DNA of 64,000 nt from a virus. The position numbers and the translations under genes were made by a program. Positions 22,917 through 29,300 of this stretch are shown piece after piece. The DNA is taken from positions 41,638 to 105,637 of the IMG/VR virus record IMGVR_UViG_3300028831_000232; one strand, given 5' to 3'. The notes beneath the pieces are model-generated. The model saw nothing but the letters and a program-made list of their open reading frames with translations, was not told the origin of the DNA and did no database searches. Every line of letters starts with the position of its first letter. The first letter of the stretch is position 1.

Positions 22917-23474
22917 ATCACCGGCCACTGTGGCCCGCTGATGCCGTCAAATCACCCGGCTGGACAGGCCCACCCACCCGGCCAGGGGGCACTTAAGGGT
23001 GCCCGGCCTCGGCCTCCAGCGTTATTCTCTCGGCTGCTGCGCTGCCGCTCGATGGAGGCCCAGAACCCTTATGGCACAAGGGGTTTGGGCCTGCGTTGCA
23101 GCGCTCATCGTTGCACAGCAGCGTTCATCGCCGCATGCGTGGCCCAGAACCCTTATGGGACAAGGGTTCTGAGGCTGCGAGGGGCAGCAATGCAGCACGC
23201 AGTGCAGCAGCGCAGCGAATTACCGACCACGAGGGCGTAGCCCGAGGCAGGCGGCTGGCTGGGGGGCCTGGTGGAGCGGAGAATGTGGGATGGGCTGAGT
23301 TGATCACGCCTATATGGCAGAGGTAGTGGAGGAGCATACGCACGTCCCTCACCCCGAATTTCCTCGTGCGGGGTGTTCCATAGACCATGGTTCATGGACA
23401 ATGACGTACGTCCTCACCCCGAATTTTGCCGTATGGGCGGCTGTTGCAGGGCCGAATTGGCGTACGGTGGGGGG
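22917..23474. other. Gene-free divergent region with repeats
   Basis: No supported gene. Contains a hairpin GGGCAC-TTAAGG-GTGCCC (22987-23004), two related units CAGAACCCTTATGG (at about 23061 and 23146), the second forming a perfect hairpin AGAACCCTT-N7-AAGGGTTCT, many TGCAGC/GCAGCG words (23094-23216), and a repeat ACGTCC(C)TCACCCCGAATTT at about 23342 and 23407. It separates leftward and rightward operons and could hold promoters or a replication origin. Confidence 0.5.
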
Positions 23475-24008
23475 ATGAACCGTGTCGTTGTCGCTCTGCT
23501 CCTTGGCCTTTTATTCATTCCGCCGGCCCAGGCTGGTACGGTGCCCGTCCATTGGCGCCGGGGTAATCATCCGTTGGTCATCACCGTCTACGACCAGACG
23601 GCCGACTCCTTGTGGGACCACGCCCTCCGTAAATTGACCGGGGAGTGGAACGCCGGTATCCACCACATCGCCTTCGTCATCTCCCTCGCCCCCGCCGATT
23701 GCGGTACCGGAGCTGGCGCCTTCTCGGTGGTGGTCTGCATACGCCAGAACCGCGATCCCAACCACGTCGGGGAGACGGCGCTGTACTCCGACGGGGAGCA
23801 CATCACCTACGCCCTCATCTGGATGGACCCCCGGCCCCACCCCGCCATGGCGCACCTCGCCTGCCACGAATTGGGCCATGCGCTGGGCGTGGCCCATCGG
23901 CCGGCGGGGGCCAAGAGCTGCATGGTGGACGGCTACGTAGAGAAGGTCGAGCACCCCGATCAGGCCGACTTCGACGGGGTCAGCTTGGCCTACAGCCACG
24001 TCCATTAG
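23475..24008 (+). CDS. Secreted matrixin-like zinc metalloprotease, 177 aa
   Basis: Residues 1-20 form a signal peptide (basic MNR, hydrophobic VVVALLLGLLFI, then PPAQAG). The metzincin zinc motif HELGHALGVAH stands at 131-141 and a Met-turn-like SCM at 148-150, as in matrixins and archaemetzincin-type enzymes. The length fits a bare catalytic domain. It should cut proteins outside the cytoplasm, for example at the cell envelope. Start ATG has GGTGGGGGG just upstream. First gene of the rightward cluster to 26329. Confidence 0.85.
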   Translation: MNRVVVALLLGLLFIPPAQAGTVPVHWRRGNHPLVITVYDQTADSLWDHALRKLTGEWNAGIHHIAFVISLAPADCGTGAGAFSVVVCIRQNRDPNHVGETALYSDGEHITYALIWMDPRPHPAMAHLACHELGHALGVAHRPAGAKSCMVDGYVEKVEHPDQADFDGVSLAYSHVH

Positions 24009-24061
24009 CCCTATCCTTGGCCCGAAATAGCCGCCACTCGGGAGGGGGCGACGCCAGCACT

Positions 24062-24262
24062 ATGCGGTGCATGCGTTGTGGGGCCAAGGGAATTGGCGAT
24101 GTCGTCGTCGGTGAATTGGAGCTGGGCGACGGTAAGCTGGGGACCCGAATTCGAGAGCTGTGCGAGAGGTGCGTGGAGGATGAGGGATCTCTGGATGTCC
24201 TGGTGCGACATCTTGGGCGGTTGCCTCTGGGCCGCAATTTCATTGATGCGAAGCTGGGTTGA
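24062..24262 (+). CDS. Zinc-ribbon protein, 66 aa
   Basis: CMRC at the N-terminus (residues 3-6) and CERC near residue 35 give a four-Cys ribbon around a beta-rich segment (DVVVGELELGDGK). Small phage zinc-ribbon of unknown function. Confidence 0.7.
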   Translation: MRCMRCGAKGIGDVVVGELELGDGKLGTRIRELCERCVEDEGSLDVLVRHLGRLPLGRNFIDAKLG

Positions 24263-24265
24263 GTC

Positions 24266-24466
24266 ATGGACATAGAGCTGGAGCACGTCCAGGTCATCAG
24301 GCCCCTGCCCGGTGACGTGATCGTCTACAACACCGAGGCCCGGTTATCCGCCGGCCGGGTGGCCCAGATCACACAGCAGCTGCGTCAGCTCTTCCCCGAC
24401 AACCTGATCGGCATCCTCGATGCCGGCGCCCGGCTGGTGATCGTGAGGGCCGATGAGGAGGGCTGA
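24266..24466 (+). CDS. Unknown small alpha/beta protein, 66 aa
   Basis: Starts MDIELEHVQVIRPLPGDVIV; beta-alpha-beta pattern ends RLVIVRADEEG. Resembles common short actinophage proteins (RPLPGDVIV). It overlaps the ParB-like gene by 14 nt. Confidence 0.7.
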   Translation: MDIELEHVQVIRPLPGDVIVYNTEARLSAGRVAQITQQLRQLFPDNLIGILDAGARLVIVRADEEG

Positions 24467-24833
24467 ATTCGCCGCCGGCCATCACCAGCTGGTGGCGAAG
24501 GACTACGAGGGCGAGGTCGGTAATCCACAACACATCACCCGCCGGGAAGAAGGCCATGTACCGACCGCCGCCATCGCCGGCCTGGGTGGAGTGCGAGGTG
24601 AAGCGCCCGGCGCACACCGCAATAGGCAGGGGCCGGCCTGGGAGAAATTCAAGGACGACATCGCCGCACGCGGCATCCAGAACCCGATCTTCATCACCGT
24701 CGATCACGGCGACGAGCCGAAGATCAGCGAGGGCAACCACCGCCGGGATGCGGCCGTGGAATTGGGCATGAGCCACGTCCCGGTGGAGATCCGCTACTTC
24801 GGGCACGCCGAACGCGACAGACTGGTGCGGTGA
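24453..24833 (+). CDS. ParB/sulfiredoxin-fold protein, 126 aa
   Basis: The C-terminal half has the ParB-like order: WEKFKDDIAARGIQNPIFIT, then EGNHRRDAAVELG, VPVEIRYFG. The GNHRR corresponds to the CTP/phosphate-binding ExxxR-type box of ParB N-terminal domains. No HTH follows, so partition with a ParA is unlikely; phage ParB-like proteins of this size may be nucleases or nucleotide-binding regulators. Confidence 0.75.
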   Translation: MRRAEFAAGHHQLVAKDYEGEVGNPQHITRREEGHVPTAAIAGLGGVRGEAPGAHRNRQGPAWEKFKDDIAARGIQNPIFITVDHGDEPKISEGNHRRDAAVELGMSHVPVEIRYFGHAERDRLVR

Positions 24834-25009
24834 TCCCCGGCTCGATGACCGACCGCATGACCAAGGCCGACGCCGACGCCCTCACCGAGGACATCGCCCG
24901 CGGCGCTTTCCTGGCCTGGGAATTCCGGGCCATGATGCGGAAGTACTCGTGGTGGACGGCCATCCGCAAAGCCGACCGGCGCCGGCCGGGCGTACGGAGG
25001 ATCGATTGA
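24830..25009 (+). CDS. Unknown small basic protein, 59 aa
   Basis: GTG start overlaps the upstream stop (GTGCGGTGA region). Amphipathic helix RGAFLAWEFRAMMRKYSWW and a basic tail RKADRRRPGVRR. A later ATG (24845) is possible. Function unknown. Confidence 0.55.
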   Translation: MIPGSMTDRMTKADADALTEDIARGAFLAWEFRAMMRKYSWWTAIRKADRRRPGVRRID

Positions 25010-25212
25010 AGCTCCCTGACCCCGAACCGACATTCATGATCCGGTTCCACGCCACCATGATGGCCGTCTGGGCGCTGCTCCTCGTGCCCACCCTGGTGTG
25101 GTGGAAGGAATCGATCCTCTGGGTGGCAGCCATGTCGCTCTACGCCAACTTCGCCGCTCACTTCGCCGCCTACGACGCAGCGCGGGCCGAGCGCTCCAAC
25201 GGGGAGGGATAG
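25006..25212 (+). CDS. Two-helix membrane protein, 68 aa
   Basis: TTG start (TTGA overlap) with GGAGG 5 nt upstream. Two hydrophobic helices: MMAVWALLLVPTLVWW (about 20-36) and WVAAMSLYANFAAHF (about 42-56), then a charged tail. Size and topology fit a holin-type protein, but small phage membrane proteins have many roles. Confidence 0.6.
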   Translation: MKLPDPEPTFMIRFHATMMAVWALLLVPTLVWWKESILWVAAMSLYANFAAHFAAYDAARAERSNGEG

Positions 25213-25323
25213 ATGGCCGGCATCAACCTCGTGGCCCTGTCTGTGGTAGTTGTCATCGGCCTCATCCTGCTGGCCCTGTTCGAGGAGCTGTCGGCCCGGT
25301 GGACGAAGAAGATGAAGAGGTAG
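25213..25323 (+). CDS. Tiny single-pass membrane peptide, 36 aa
   Basis: LVALSVVVVIGLILLALF (residues 6-23) is a transmembrane helix, followed by a basic tail WTKKMKR, so N-out/C-in by the positive-inside rule. ATG preceded by GGGGAGGGATAG. It overlaps the next membrane gene by 25 nt. Possible holin or antiholin; unproven. Confidence 0.6.
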   Translation: MAGINLVALSVVVVIGLILLALFEELSARWTKKMKR

Positions 25324-25454
25324 AGCTGGGCTGCACCTCCCTCGTCATCCTGGCCCTGCTTATGGCCGCTCTGCTGGGATTCTGCCTGTGGCGCACCCTC
25401 GACGCCCTCACCACCAGCCCGGACTACACCACCACCTCCACCCGGCCCCGGTAG
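25299..25454 (+). CDS. Small single-pass membrane protein, 51 aa
   Basis: GTG start inside the upstream gene. Acidic N-terminus VDEEDEEVE, one transmembrane helix (TSLVILALLMAALLGFCLW), then a Thr-rich tail. Its charge pattern is opposite to the neighbour at 25213. Together with 25006 and 25213 it forms a membrane cassette ahead of a peptidase gene. Confidence 0.6.
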   Translation: MDEEDEEVELGCTSLVILALLMAALLGFCLWRTLDALTTSPDYTTTSTRPR

Positions 25455-25465
25455 GATCGACGGCC

Positions 25466-26110
25466 ATGGAGATGACTCTCGGACGCCACCAGGAGCACGA
25501 TCCCGCCTCCCGCAACTACCCGGCCGCCATGGCGACGCACCTCCATGACGTGAGCTGGACGTACCACGGTGCCGTGCTCGACCAGGGCGAGGTCGGCAGC
25601 TGCACCGGTAACGCCGCCGTCGAGGTGCTGATGACCGGGCCGTACTACGACCACCTCCAGCACGTCTACACCGAGGACGACGCTCTCAAGGTCTACGAGC
25701 GCGCCACGCAGATCGACCGGATCCCCGGCCGTTACCCGCCCACCGACACCGGCAGCTCGGGTCTGGCGGTGATGAAGGCGTGCCGGGAATTCGCCTGGAT
25801 CACCGCCTACCACCATTGCTTCAGCCTGGATGCGGCCCTGCGGGCGCTCATGCTCGGCCCCGTCATCACCGGGGTGGTGTGGTACGAGTCCATGTTCAAG
25901 CCCGACTCCGACGGCACCGTCCATATCGCCGGCTCCATTGCCGGCGGGCACGAATTCACGGTGCTGGGCTATGACTCCAAGCGCGAGGCCGTGCGCTGCC
26001 TCAACCACTGGACGCCCCAGTGGGGGGACGGCGGCTATTTCTGGCTCAAGGCGGCCGACTGGAACACGCTGCTCCACCAGCACGGCGATGTCACCGTCCC
26101 GGTGACCTAA
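25466..26110 (+). CDS. Papain-like (C1-type) cysteine peptidase, 214 aa
   Basis: Has the papain order: oxyanion Gln40 and nucleophile Cys46 in DQGEVGSCTGNA, His162 in GGHEFTVLGYD, Asn180 in CLNHWTPQWGDGGYFWL. No signal peptide or propeptide is seen, so it acts in the cytosol or leaves by holin-type release. It follows three membrane genes, which would fit release or host-protein processing; a role in virion maturation is equally possible. Confidence 0.8.
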   Translation: MEMTLGRHQEHDPASRNYPAAMATHLHDVSWTYHGAVLDQGEVGSCTGNAAVEVLMTGPYYDHLQHVYTEDDALKVYERATQIDRIPGRYPPTDTGSSGLAVMKACREFAWITAYHHCFSLDAALRALMLGPVITGVVWYESMFKPDSDGTVHIAGSIAGGHEFTVLGYDSKREAVRCLNHWTPQWGDGGYFWLKAADWNTLLHQHGDVTVPVT

Positions 26111-26119
26111 GATCGGGCC

Positions 26120-26329
26120 ATGGCCGACGAGGATCGCAACGCCGCTCAGTCCAGTGAGGCCCGGCAATTCACGCCGCTGCCCCAGGGTCCCCAGGGTCGG
26201 CCCCAGCCGGTACGGCCCTTCGCTCGTCACCGCATCATCTCCAACGACCAGTTCGGCCAGGTGACCATCCCTGACCCGGTACGGCGTTCCACCCCCGAGA
26301 TGGGCGAGGTCTGGCAGGGCCAGCAATAG
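26120..26329 (+). CDS. Unknown small protein, 69 aa
   Basis: Starts MADEDRNAAQSSEARQ; proline- and glutamine-rich, low in hydrophobic residues, likely disordered. Last gene of the rightward cluster; its stop is 6 nt from the end of the convergent gene 26336-26467. No terminator hairpin visible. Confidence 0.6.
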   Translation: MADEDRNAAQSSEARQFTPLPQGPQGRPQPVRPFARHRIISNDQFGQVTIPDPVRRSTPEMGEVWQGQQ

Positions 26330-26335
26330 CCGGAC

Positions 26336-26467
26336 TCAGCGCGGCGGTGGATCGCAGTGGTAGGGCAGGCTCTTGATCACGCAGAGCAGGTCAGGCGGCG
26401 TCGCAGCAATGGTGCTTACGGCCGCAACGAGGGCACAGCCAGCGAGTAGCAATCGGATCGAACGCAT
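26336..26467 (-). CDS. Lipoprotein-like small secreted peptide, 43 aa
   Basis: Starts MRSIRLLLAGCALVAAVS: basic N-terminus, hydrophobic core and an LAGC lipobox (residues 8-11), then TPPDLLCVIKSLPYHCDPPPR with two more Cys. Alternatively, it is a cleaved secreted peptide (AVSTIAA site). Its first 77 nt lie inside the zinc-ribbon gene 26391-26492 in another frame. Codons in the unshared part end mostly in G or C, which supports real translation. No Shine-Dalgarno is obvious. Confidence 0.6.
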   Translation of the reverse strand: MRSIRLLLAGCALVAAVSTIAATPPDLLCVIKSLPYHCDPPPR

Positions 26468-26492
26468 AGCCGCACTCCTCGCAGCAGATCAT
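26391..26492 (-). CDS. Minimal zinc-ribbon protein, 33 aa
   Basis: MICCEECGYAFD and LCPRCGRKHHCC give two CxxC knuckles in a 33-residue protein, a bare rubredoxin-type ribbon. TGATG junction with the upstream gene. Overlaps the lipoprotein-like frame for 77 nt. Confidence 0.6.
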   Translation of the reverse strand: MICCEECGYAFDPIATRWLCPRCGRKHHCCDAA

Positions 26493-26734
26493 CAGCCGGC
26501 CTGCTTTCGCTTGTACTTCTTCAGCCAGTCGTTGTGCGCGACGCAGGCGGCCTCGGCCAGCTGGGCCGTGTCCATGATCCCGATCACCACATCGAACTCG
26601 TCGTCGCGGGCATGCTCGGCACCACCCTTGCCCAGCACGGCGTAGACGGTCCTGCCCACGCTGCCACCCGAGCGCCAAGGATGGAGCAACATGCGGAGGC
26701 TGGCCTGGGCGTCGCGGGAATCATGCTGATTCAC
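26492..26734 (-). CDS. Small phage protein, paralogue of 19178-19387, 80 aa
   Basis: GTG start (GTGA overlap). Shares HPWRSGGSVGRTVYAVL and VIGIMDTAQLAEAACVAHND with the 19178-19387 product, then a basic LKKYKRK tail. Function unknown. Confidence 0.7.
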   Translation of the reverse strand: MNQHDSRDAQASLRMLLHPWRSGGSVGRTVYAVLGKGGAEHARDDEFDVVIGIMDTAQLAEAACVAHNDWLKKYKRKQAG

Positions 26735-27009
26735 GCCCTGATCGTACGCTTCACCTTGCGCTCGGGCCGTGGACCCACATCGCCGCCGTAGGCCGCAGCA
26801 TGGGCGTCCTCGACCTCGGCCGGCTTGGGCTGGGAGACGCCACCCTTCAGGCCGTGGGTGCGCGTCCATTCAGCCCAGATCTCGTTGACGGTGTTCTGGA
26901 GCTGGTTGATCTTGTAGAGCGTCTGGGTGGCGGCCAGCTTGGCCTCCACGATGTAGCTCTCGATGGTGCCCATCAGCTCCAGCATTTCCTGCTCGCGCTC
27001 GTCAGCCAT
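26731..27009 (-). CDS. Coiled-coil small protein, 92 aa
   Basis: Starts MADEREQEMLELMG. The first 50 residues form a helical, heptad-like region (YKINQLQNTVNEIWAEW); the tail is disordered and basic. No family recognised. The region 27010-27052 upstream holds no gene. Confidence 0.65.
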   Translation of the reverse strand: MADEREQEMLELMGTIESYIVEAKLAATQTLYKINQLQNTVNEIWAEWTRTHGLKGGVSQPKPAEVEDAHAAAYGGDVGPRPERKVKRTIRA

Positions 27010-27052
27010 CGTCAACCTCTTCCCGTCGAGCAGTCCAGTGGCCCACTCCACA

Positions 27053-27208
27053 TCAATTCCGCCCGGCCATGCCGGCCATGCGGTTCTTCGCCAGCCGGCT
27101 GTTCTCGCAGGAGATATGGACGACGACCTGGACCCAGCCCTCCCCGTCGAAGAGCCAGCCCACCACCGTCCGGCCCGCCCGCCCGCAGATCTCGCACCGG
27201 TCGTCCAT
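27053..27208 (-). CDS. Zinc-binding small protein, 51 aa
   Basis: CEIC (5-8) and HISC (31-34) frame a beta-rich segment (VVGWLFDGEGWVQVVV), a typical short zinc module of phage genomes. TGATG junction with the methyltransferase stop fixes the start. Confidence 0.7.
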   Translation of the reverse strand: MDDRCEICGRAGRTVVGWLFDGEGWVQVVVHISCENSRLAKNRMAGMAGRN

Positions 27209-27876
27209 CACGCGCTCCCCTTCTCCAGCTGGAGGATGACCTCCACATCGACTCGCACTTTGCCATTTTCGCCGTAGCCGTTGCGAGGGGTTTTCACCTC
27301 GTGGGTGTCGGCCAGGATGAAGCCGATGGACTCACAGATCGAGGCGTGGGTGTCCACCACGTCGATGCGGCGGTGGTCATGGATGCAGTCGGAGATGTCG
27401 AGGAAGAAAACGGCGCCGGCCTTGAGCACCCTGTGCAGCTCCCGCCATGCCTTGTGGTGGAACCGCCAATAGGCCGGCTGCCAGGCATACAGGGTGCCGG
27501 CATTGTCGGGATCCAGCCTACGTTCAGGATTTCCGGTCAGCCGGCGCAGGTCATGGGTGTAGGAGCGCCTGAGCGACCCGTCCTTGGCCTTGTGGCTGTC
27601 GCTCATGCGATTTCCGAAGACCGGTGAGGTCACGGCCCCGTCGAAGCTCTCCGGGCCAAAGGGCAGGGCCAGGGCATTTCCCAAAATTGTTTCGGGGTGC
27701 ATGGCCGCCCACTCTGGTTCGATTTCCACTCCCACCGTGCGCCGGCCGGTGCAGGCCAGCTGGTGGACTTTTCCGGTCCCAGCAAAGGGATCGAGGATCA
27801 CGCCCATGGGCAGGAGGTCGCTGTTGCCGAGGTACCGGAGGATCGCATCTGAAAACACAGCCGGGTGATTCCTCAC
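27208..27876 (-). CDS. DNA methyltransferase, N6-adenine or N4-cytosine type, 222 aa
   Basis: SAM-binding motif I DPFAGTG (29-35) followed by VGVEIEPEW; catalytic motif IV is TSPVFGNR (83-90) where SPP[YFW] is usual. The order, with motif I before motif IV and a preceding FSDAIL helix, fits the beta/gamma class of amino-methyltransferases. It has no restriction partner, so probably an orphan enzyme for self-protection. Starts with GTG; promoter candidate at 27897-27924. Confidence 0.8.
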   Translation of the reverse strand: MRNHPAVFSDAILRYLGNSDLLPMGVILDPFAGTGKVHQLACTGRRTVGVEIEPEWAAMHPETILGNALALPFGPESFDGAVTSPVFGNRMSDSHKAKDGSLRRSYTHDLRRLTGNPERRLDPDNAGTLYAWQPAYWRFHHKAWRELHRVLKAGAVFFLDISDCIHDHRRIDVVDTHASICESIGFILADTHEVKTPRNGYGENGKVRVDVEVILQLEKGSA

Positions 27877-27896
27877 TTCGCACGCCCCGAAAAATT

Positions 27897-27924
27897 GGTT
27901 TACCCGAGGTTTTTAGGGTAGCAA
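27897..27924 (-). promoter_or_regulatory. Candidate promoter of the methyltransferase gene
   Basis: Leftward TTGCTA (27924-27919), 16-nt spacer, TAAACC (27902-27897), about 21 nt before the GTG start. An A+T-richer stretch than the surroundings. Confidence 0.35.
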
Positions 27925-28085
27925 TGGTGCTGCCTCCTGCAAAACGACCGGGAAGCCGAGAAGCCACCGGGCAGGTGTGGGAGGGTACGTCGGGCGGCGG
28001 GCAGTCGAGCTGATGGGTCCCGAGCCTCGGCTCCTGCCCGCCCCCAACGTTTACTGCCCCCCAAGCCTATTCCCCAAGCGGTCCT

Positions 28086-28184
28086 CCCTGTATGAGTGCG
28101 GGGACATGCGCTTGGAAAGGCTGGAAAGTGGCTGGTCAGCATGCTTTTTTCGCGCCCAGCGCATGTCCCCGCACTCATACAGGG
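28086..28184. repeat. 27-bp perfect inverted repeat with 45-nt spacer
   Basis: Arms 28086-28112 and 28158-28184 are exact reverse complements, with GTATGAGTGCGGGGACATGC inside the left arm. The spacer includes GCTTTTTT. The element starts 2 nt after the stop codon of gene 28187-28342. The rest of the interval 27877-28186 holds no gene that I can support. It may be a strong structured terminator, a recombination site or a miniature element. Confidence 0.7.
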
Positions 28185-28186
28185 CC

Positions 28187-28342
28187 TCAAGAAGAGTCGT
28201 TTTCAGAAACCTCCGGGGTGGTGTTCTGATGCCATTCGGAATGGATCGCCATGTAGCTGAACCACACCGCCGCCCCACAGCGCGTGCAGGCCAGCCAATT
28301 CCCGTCGAGCACGTCGTACTCCGACGGAATTTCCTCAGCCAC
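28187..28342 (-). CDS. Small zinc-binding protein, 51 aa
   Basis: GTG start in an 8-nt overlap with the thermonuclease stop. CTRC (19-22) and a HSEWH pair (34-38) give a C2H2-like site. Acidic tail. Function unknown; followed at once by the 27-bp inverted repeat. Confidence 0.65.
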   Translation of the reverse strand: MAEEIPSEYDVLDGNWLACTRCGAAVWFSYMAIHSEWHQNTTPEVSENDSS

Positions 28343-28667
28343 GCTTGCCGCCGAAATAGGGCACGGCGTGGCCGGCCTCGATCATGAGCACGTTGAGGTT
28401 CTCGCTGCCCAGCCACAGCGTGGCGAGGTAGCGGCCGTATTTCTCCCGCCGGTCCTTCGTGGTGGCGACGATGATCTCGTCATGACCGGCCAGCTGCTCG
28501 GTCAGCCAGGCGGTGGCCGCATCACCCTCGGGCGTGCCGTGCTCGGGAGCGTCAAGGCCGGCCAGGCGGAAGCTGTCCTGGCGTCGCACGTCGAAGCCCA
28601 GATCCACGTCGAGGTGGAGCGTGTCCCCATCCACGATCCGAATTACCTTGGCCCGGTACTCGTACAC
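28335..28667 (-). CDS. Thermonuclease (SNase) family nuclease, 110 aa
   Basis: IRIVDGDTLHLDVDLGF, FRLAGLDAPE and KYGRYLATLWLG match staphylococcal-nuclease-type enzymes; the catalytic Arg (RLAG), Glu (DAPE) and Arg (YGR) are all present. It cleaves DNA or RNA with calcium. No signal peptide, so it acts inside the cell, perhaps in host DNA degradation. GTG start with AAGGGGGAA upstream. Confidence 0.85.
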   Translation of the reverse strand: MYEYRAKVIRIVDGDTLHLDVDLGFDVRRQDSFRLAGLDAPEHGTPEGDAATAWLTEQLAGHDEIIVATTKDRREKYGRYLATLWLGSENLNVLMIEAGHAVPYFGGKRG

Positions 28668-28709
28668 GCATTCCCCCTTGTCGGTGGCTGAGATGGAAGC
28701 GTAGGCTGC

Positions 28710-28738
28710 GACCCGAATGTGATGCGCCCATTCGGGTC
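28710..28738. repeat. 10-bp perfect inverted repeat
   Basis: GACCCGAATG-N9-CATTCGGGTC lies 43 nt upstream of the thermonuclease start. It could be an operator or, for the rightward strand, a hairpin. The interval 28668-28971 holds no supported gene, only this repeat and the one at 28873-28946. Confidence 0.5.
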
Positions 28739-28872
28739 ATGCCGGACTTGGGACCGGTTTTCTCGAAGGTTCACTGCCAGCACTGGTGGGCGCAGGTGAT
28801 CTGGCCGGGAGCCGCTCCCTAGATTCCGCGTGGCGTGTCAGCCGTCACCGCAGAGCGGCCCAGCTGACAATC

Positions 28873-28946
28873 GAGGCCCTGGTGGGCTGATGGGGGAGGA
28901 AACCGGCAGAGCTGGCGCCCTTCCCCGAAAATTCCACCAGGGCCTC
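28873..28946. repeat. 13-bp perfect inverted repeat with 48-nt spacer
   Basis: Arms GAGGCCCTGGTGG (28873-28885) and its exact complement (28934-28946), just upstream of the small rightward gene 28972-29193. Shares with 28086-28184 and 54841-54907 the layout of a long stem with a 41-48-nt spacer. Confidence 0.55.
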
Positions 28947-28971
28947 TCCAATTCGGCTTTACCCTGGGGGC

Positions 28972-29193
28972 GTGGACGACGAATACGATGCCCTCATGGC
29001 TGAAGCGCTGAACCAGAACCAGTTCAGGCCGGGCGAGGGCTACACGCCGTCGCTGCCGGCCAAGGGCATCTCCCACTTCACCTGCACGAGCTGCGGCTCG
29101 CGCTACGTGGCGCCGGTCAAGATTGACCCGGCCATCACCATGATCTCGAACTGCCGCAACCGAGGGTGTCCCGGCCCGGTGGTGCGGACGTAG
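28972..29193 (+). CDS. Zinc-ribbon-like small protein, 73 aa
   Basis: GTG start after CTGGGGG. CTSC near residue 38 and CRNRGC near 61 form a four-Cys ribbon around YVAPVKIDPAITMIS. A lone rightward gene between leftward operons with its own hairpin terminator. Function unknown. Confidence 0.65.
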   Translation: MDDEYDALMAEALNQNQFRPGEGYTPSLPAKGISHFTCTSCGSRYVAPVKIDPAITMISNCRNRGCPGPVVRT

Positions 29194-29196
29194 GCT

Positions 29197-29255
29197 GTCA
29201 CCGAGCGAGGGGGACCGGGAGTCACACACCGGCAGTCCCCCTCACTCGCCGTGAC
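29197..29255 (+). terminator. Long hairpin between convergent genes
   Basis: Arms starting GTCACCGAGCGAGGGGGAC and ending CTCACTCGCCGTGAC pair over about 19 bp with one or two bulges; a GCGTTTT follows on the plus strand. It lies 3 nt after the stop of gene 28972-29193 and before the end of the leftward gene at 29301, so it may stop transcription in both directions. Nothing else is seen in 29256-29300. Confidence 0.6.
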
Positions 29256-29300
29256 GCTCAGAAGCGTTTTCCCAGCTGACACCAGTGTCAAGCCCTCAAG

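Noticed and set aside
22917-23474. Frames of 60-90 codons on both strands of the repeat region
   Set aside because: Composition follows the repeats, no ribosome sites or family patterns, and several overlap the promoter area of 23475.
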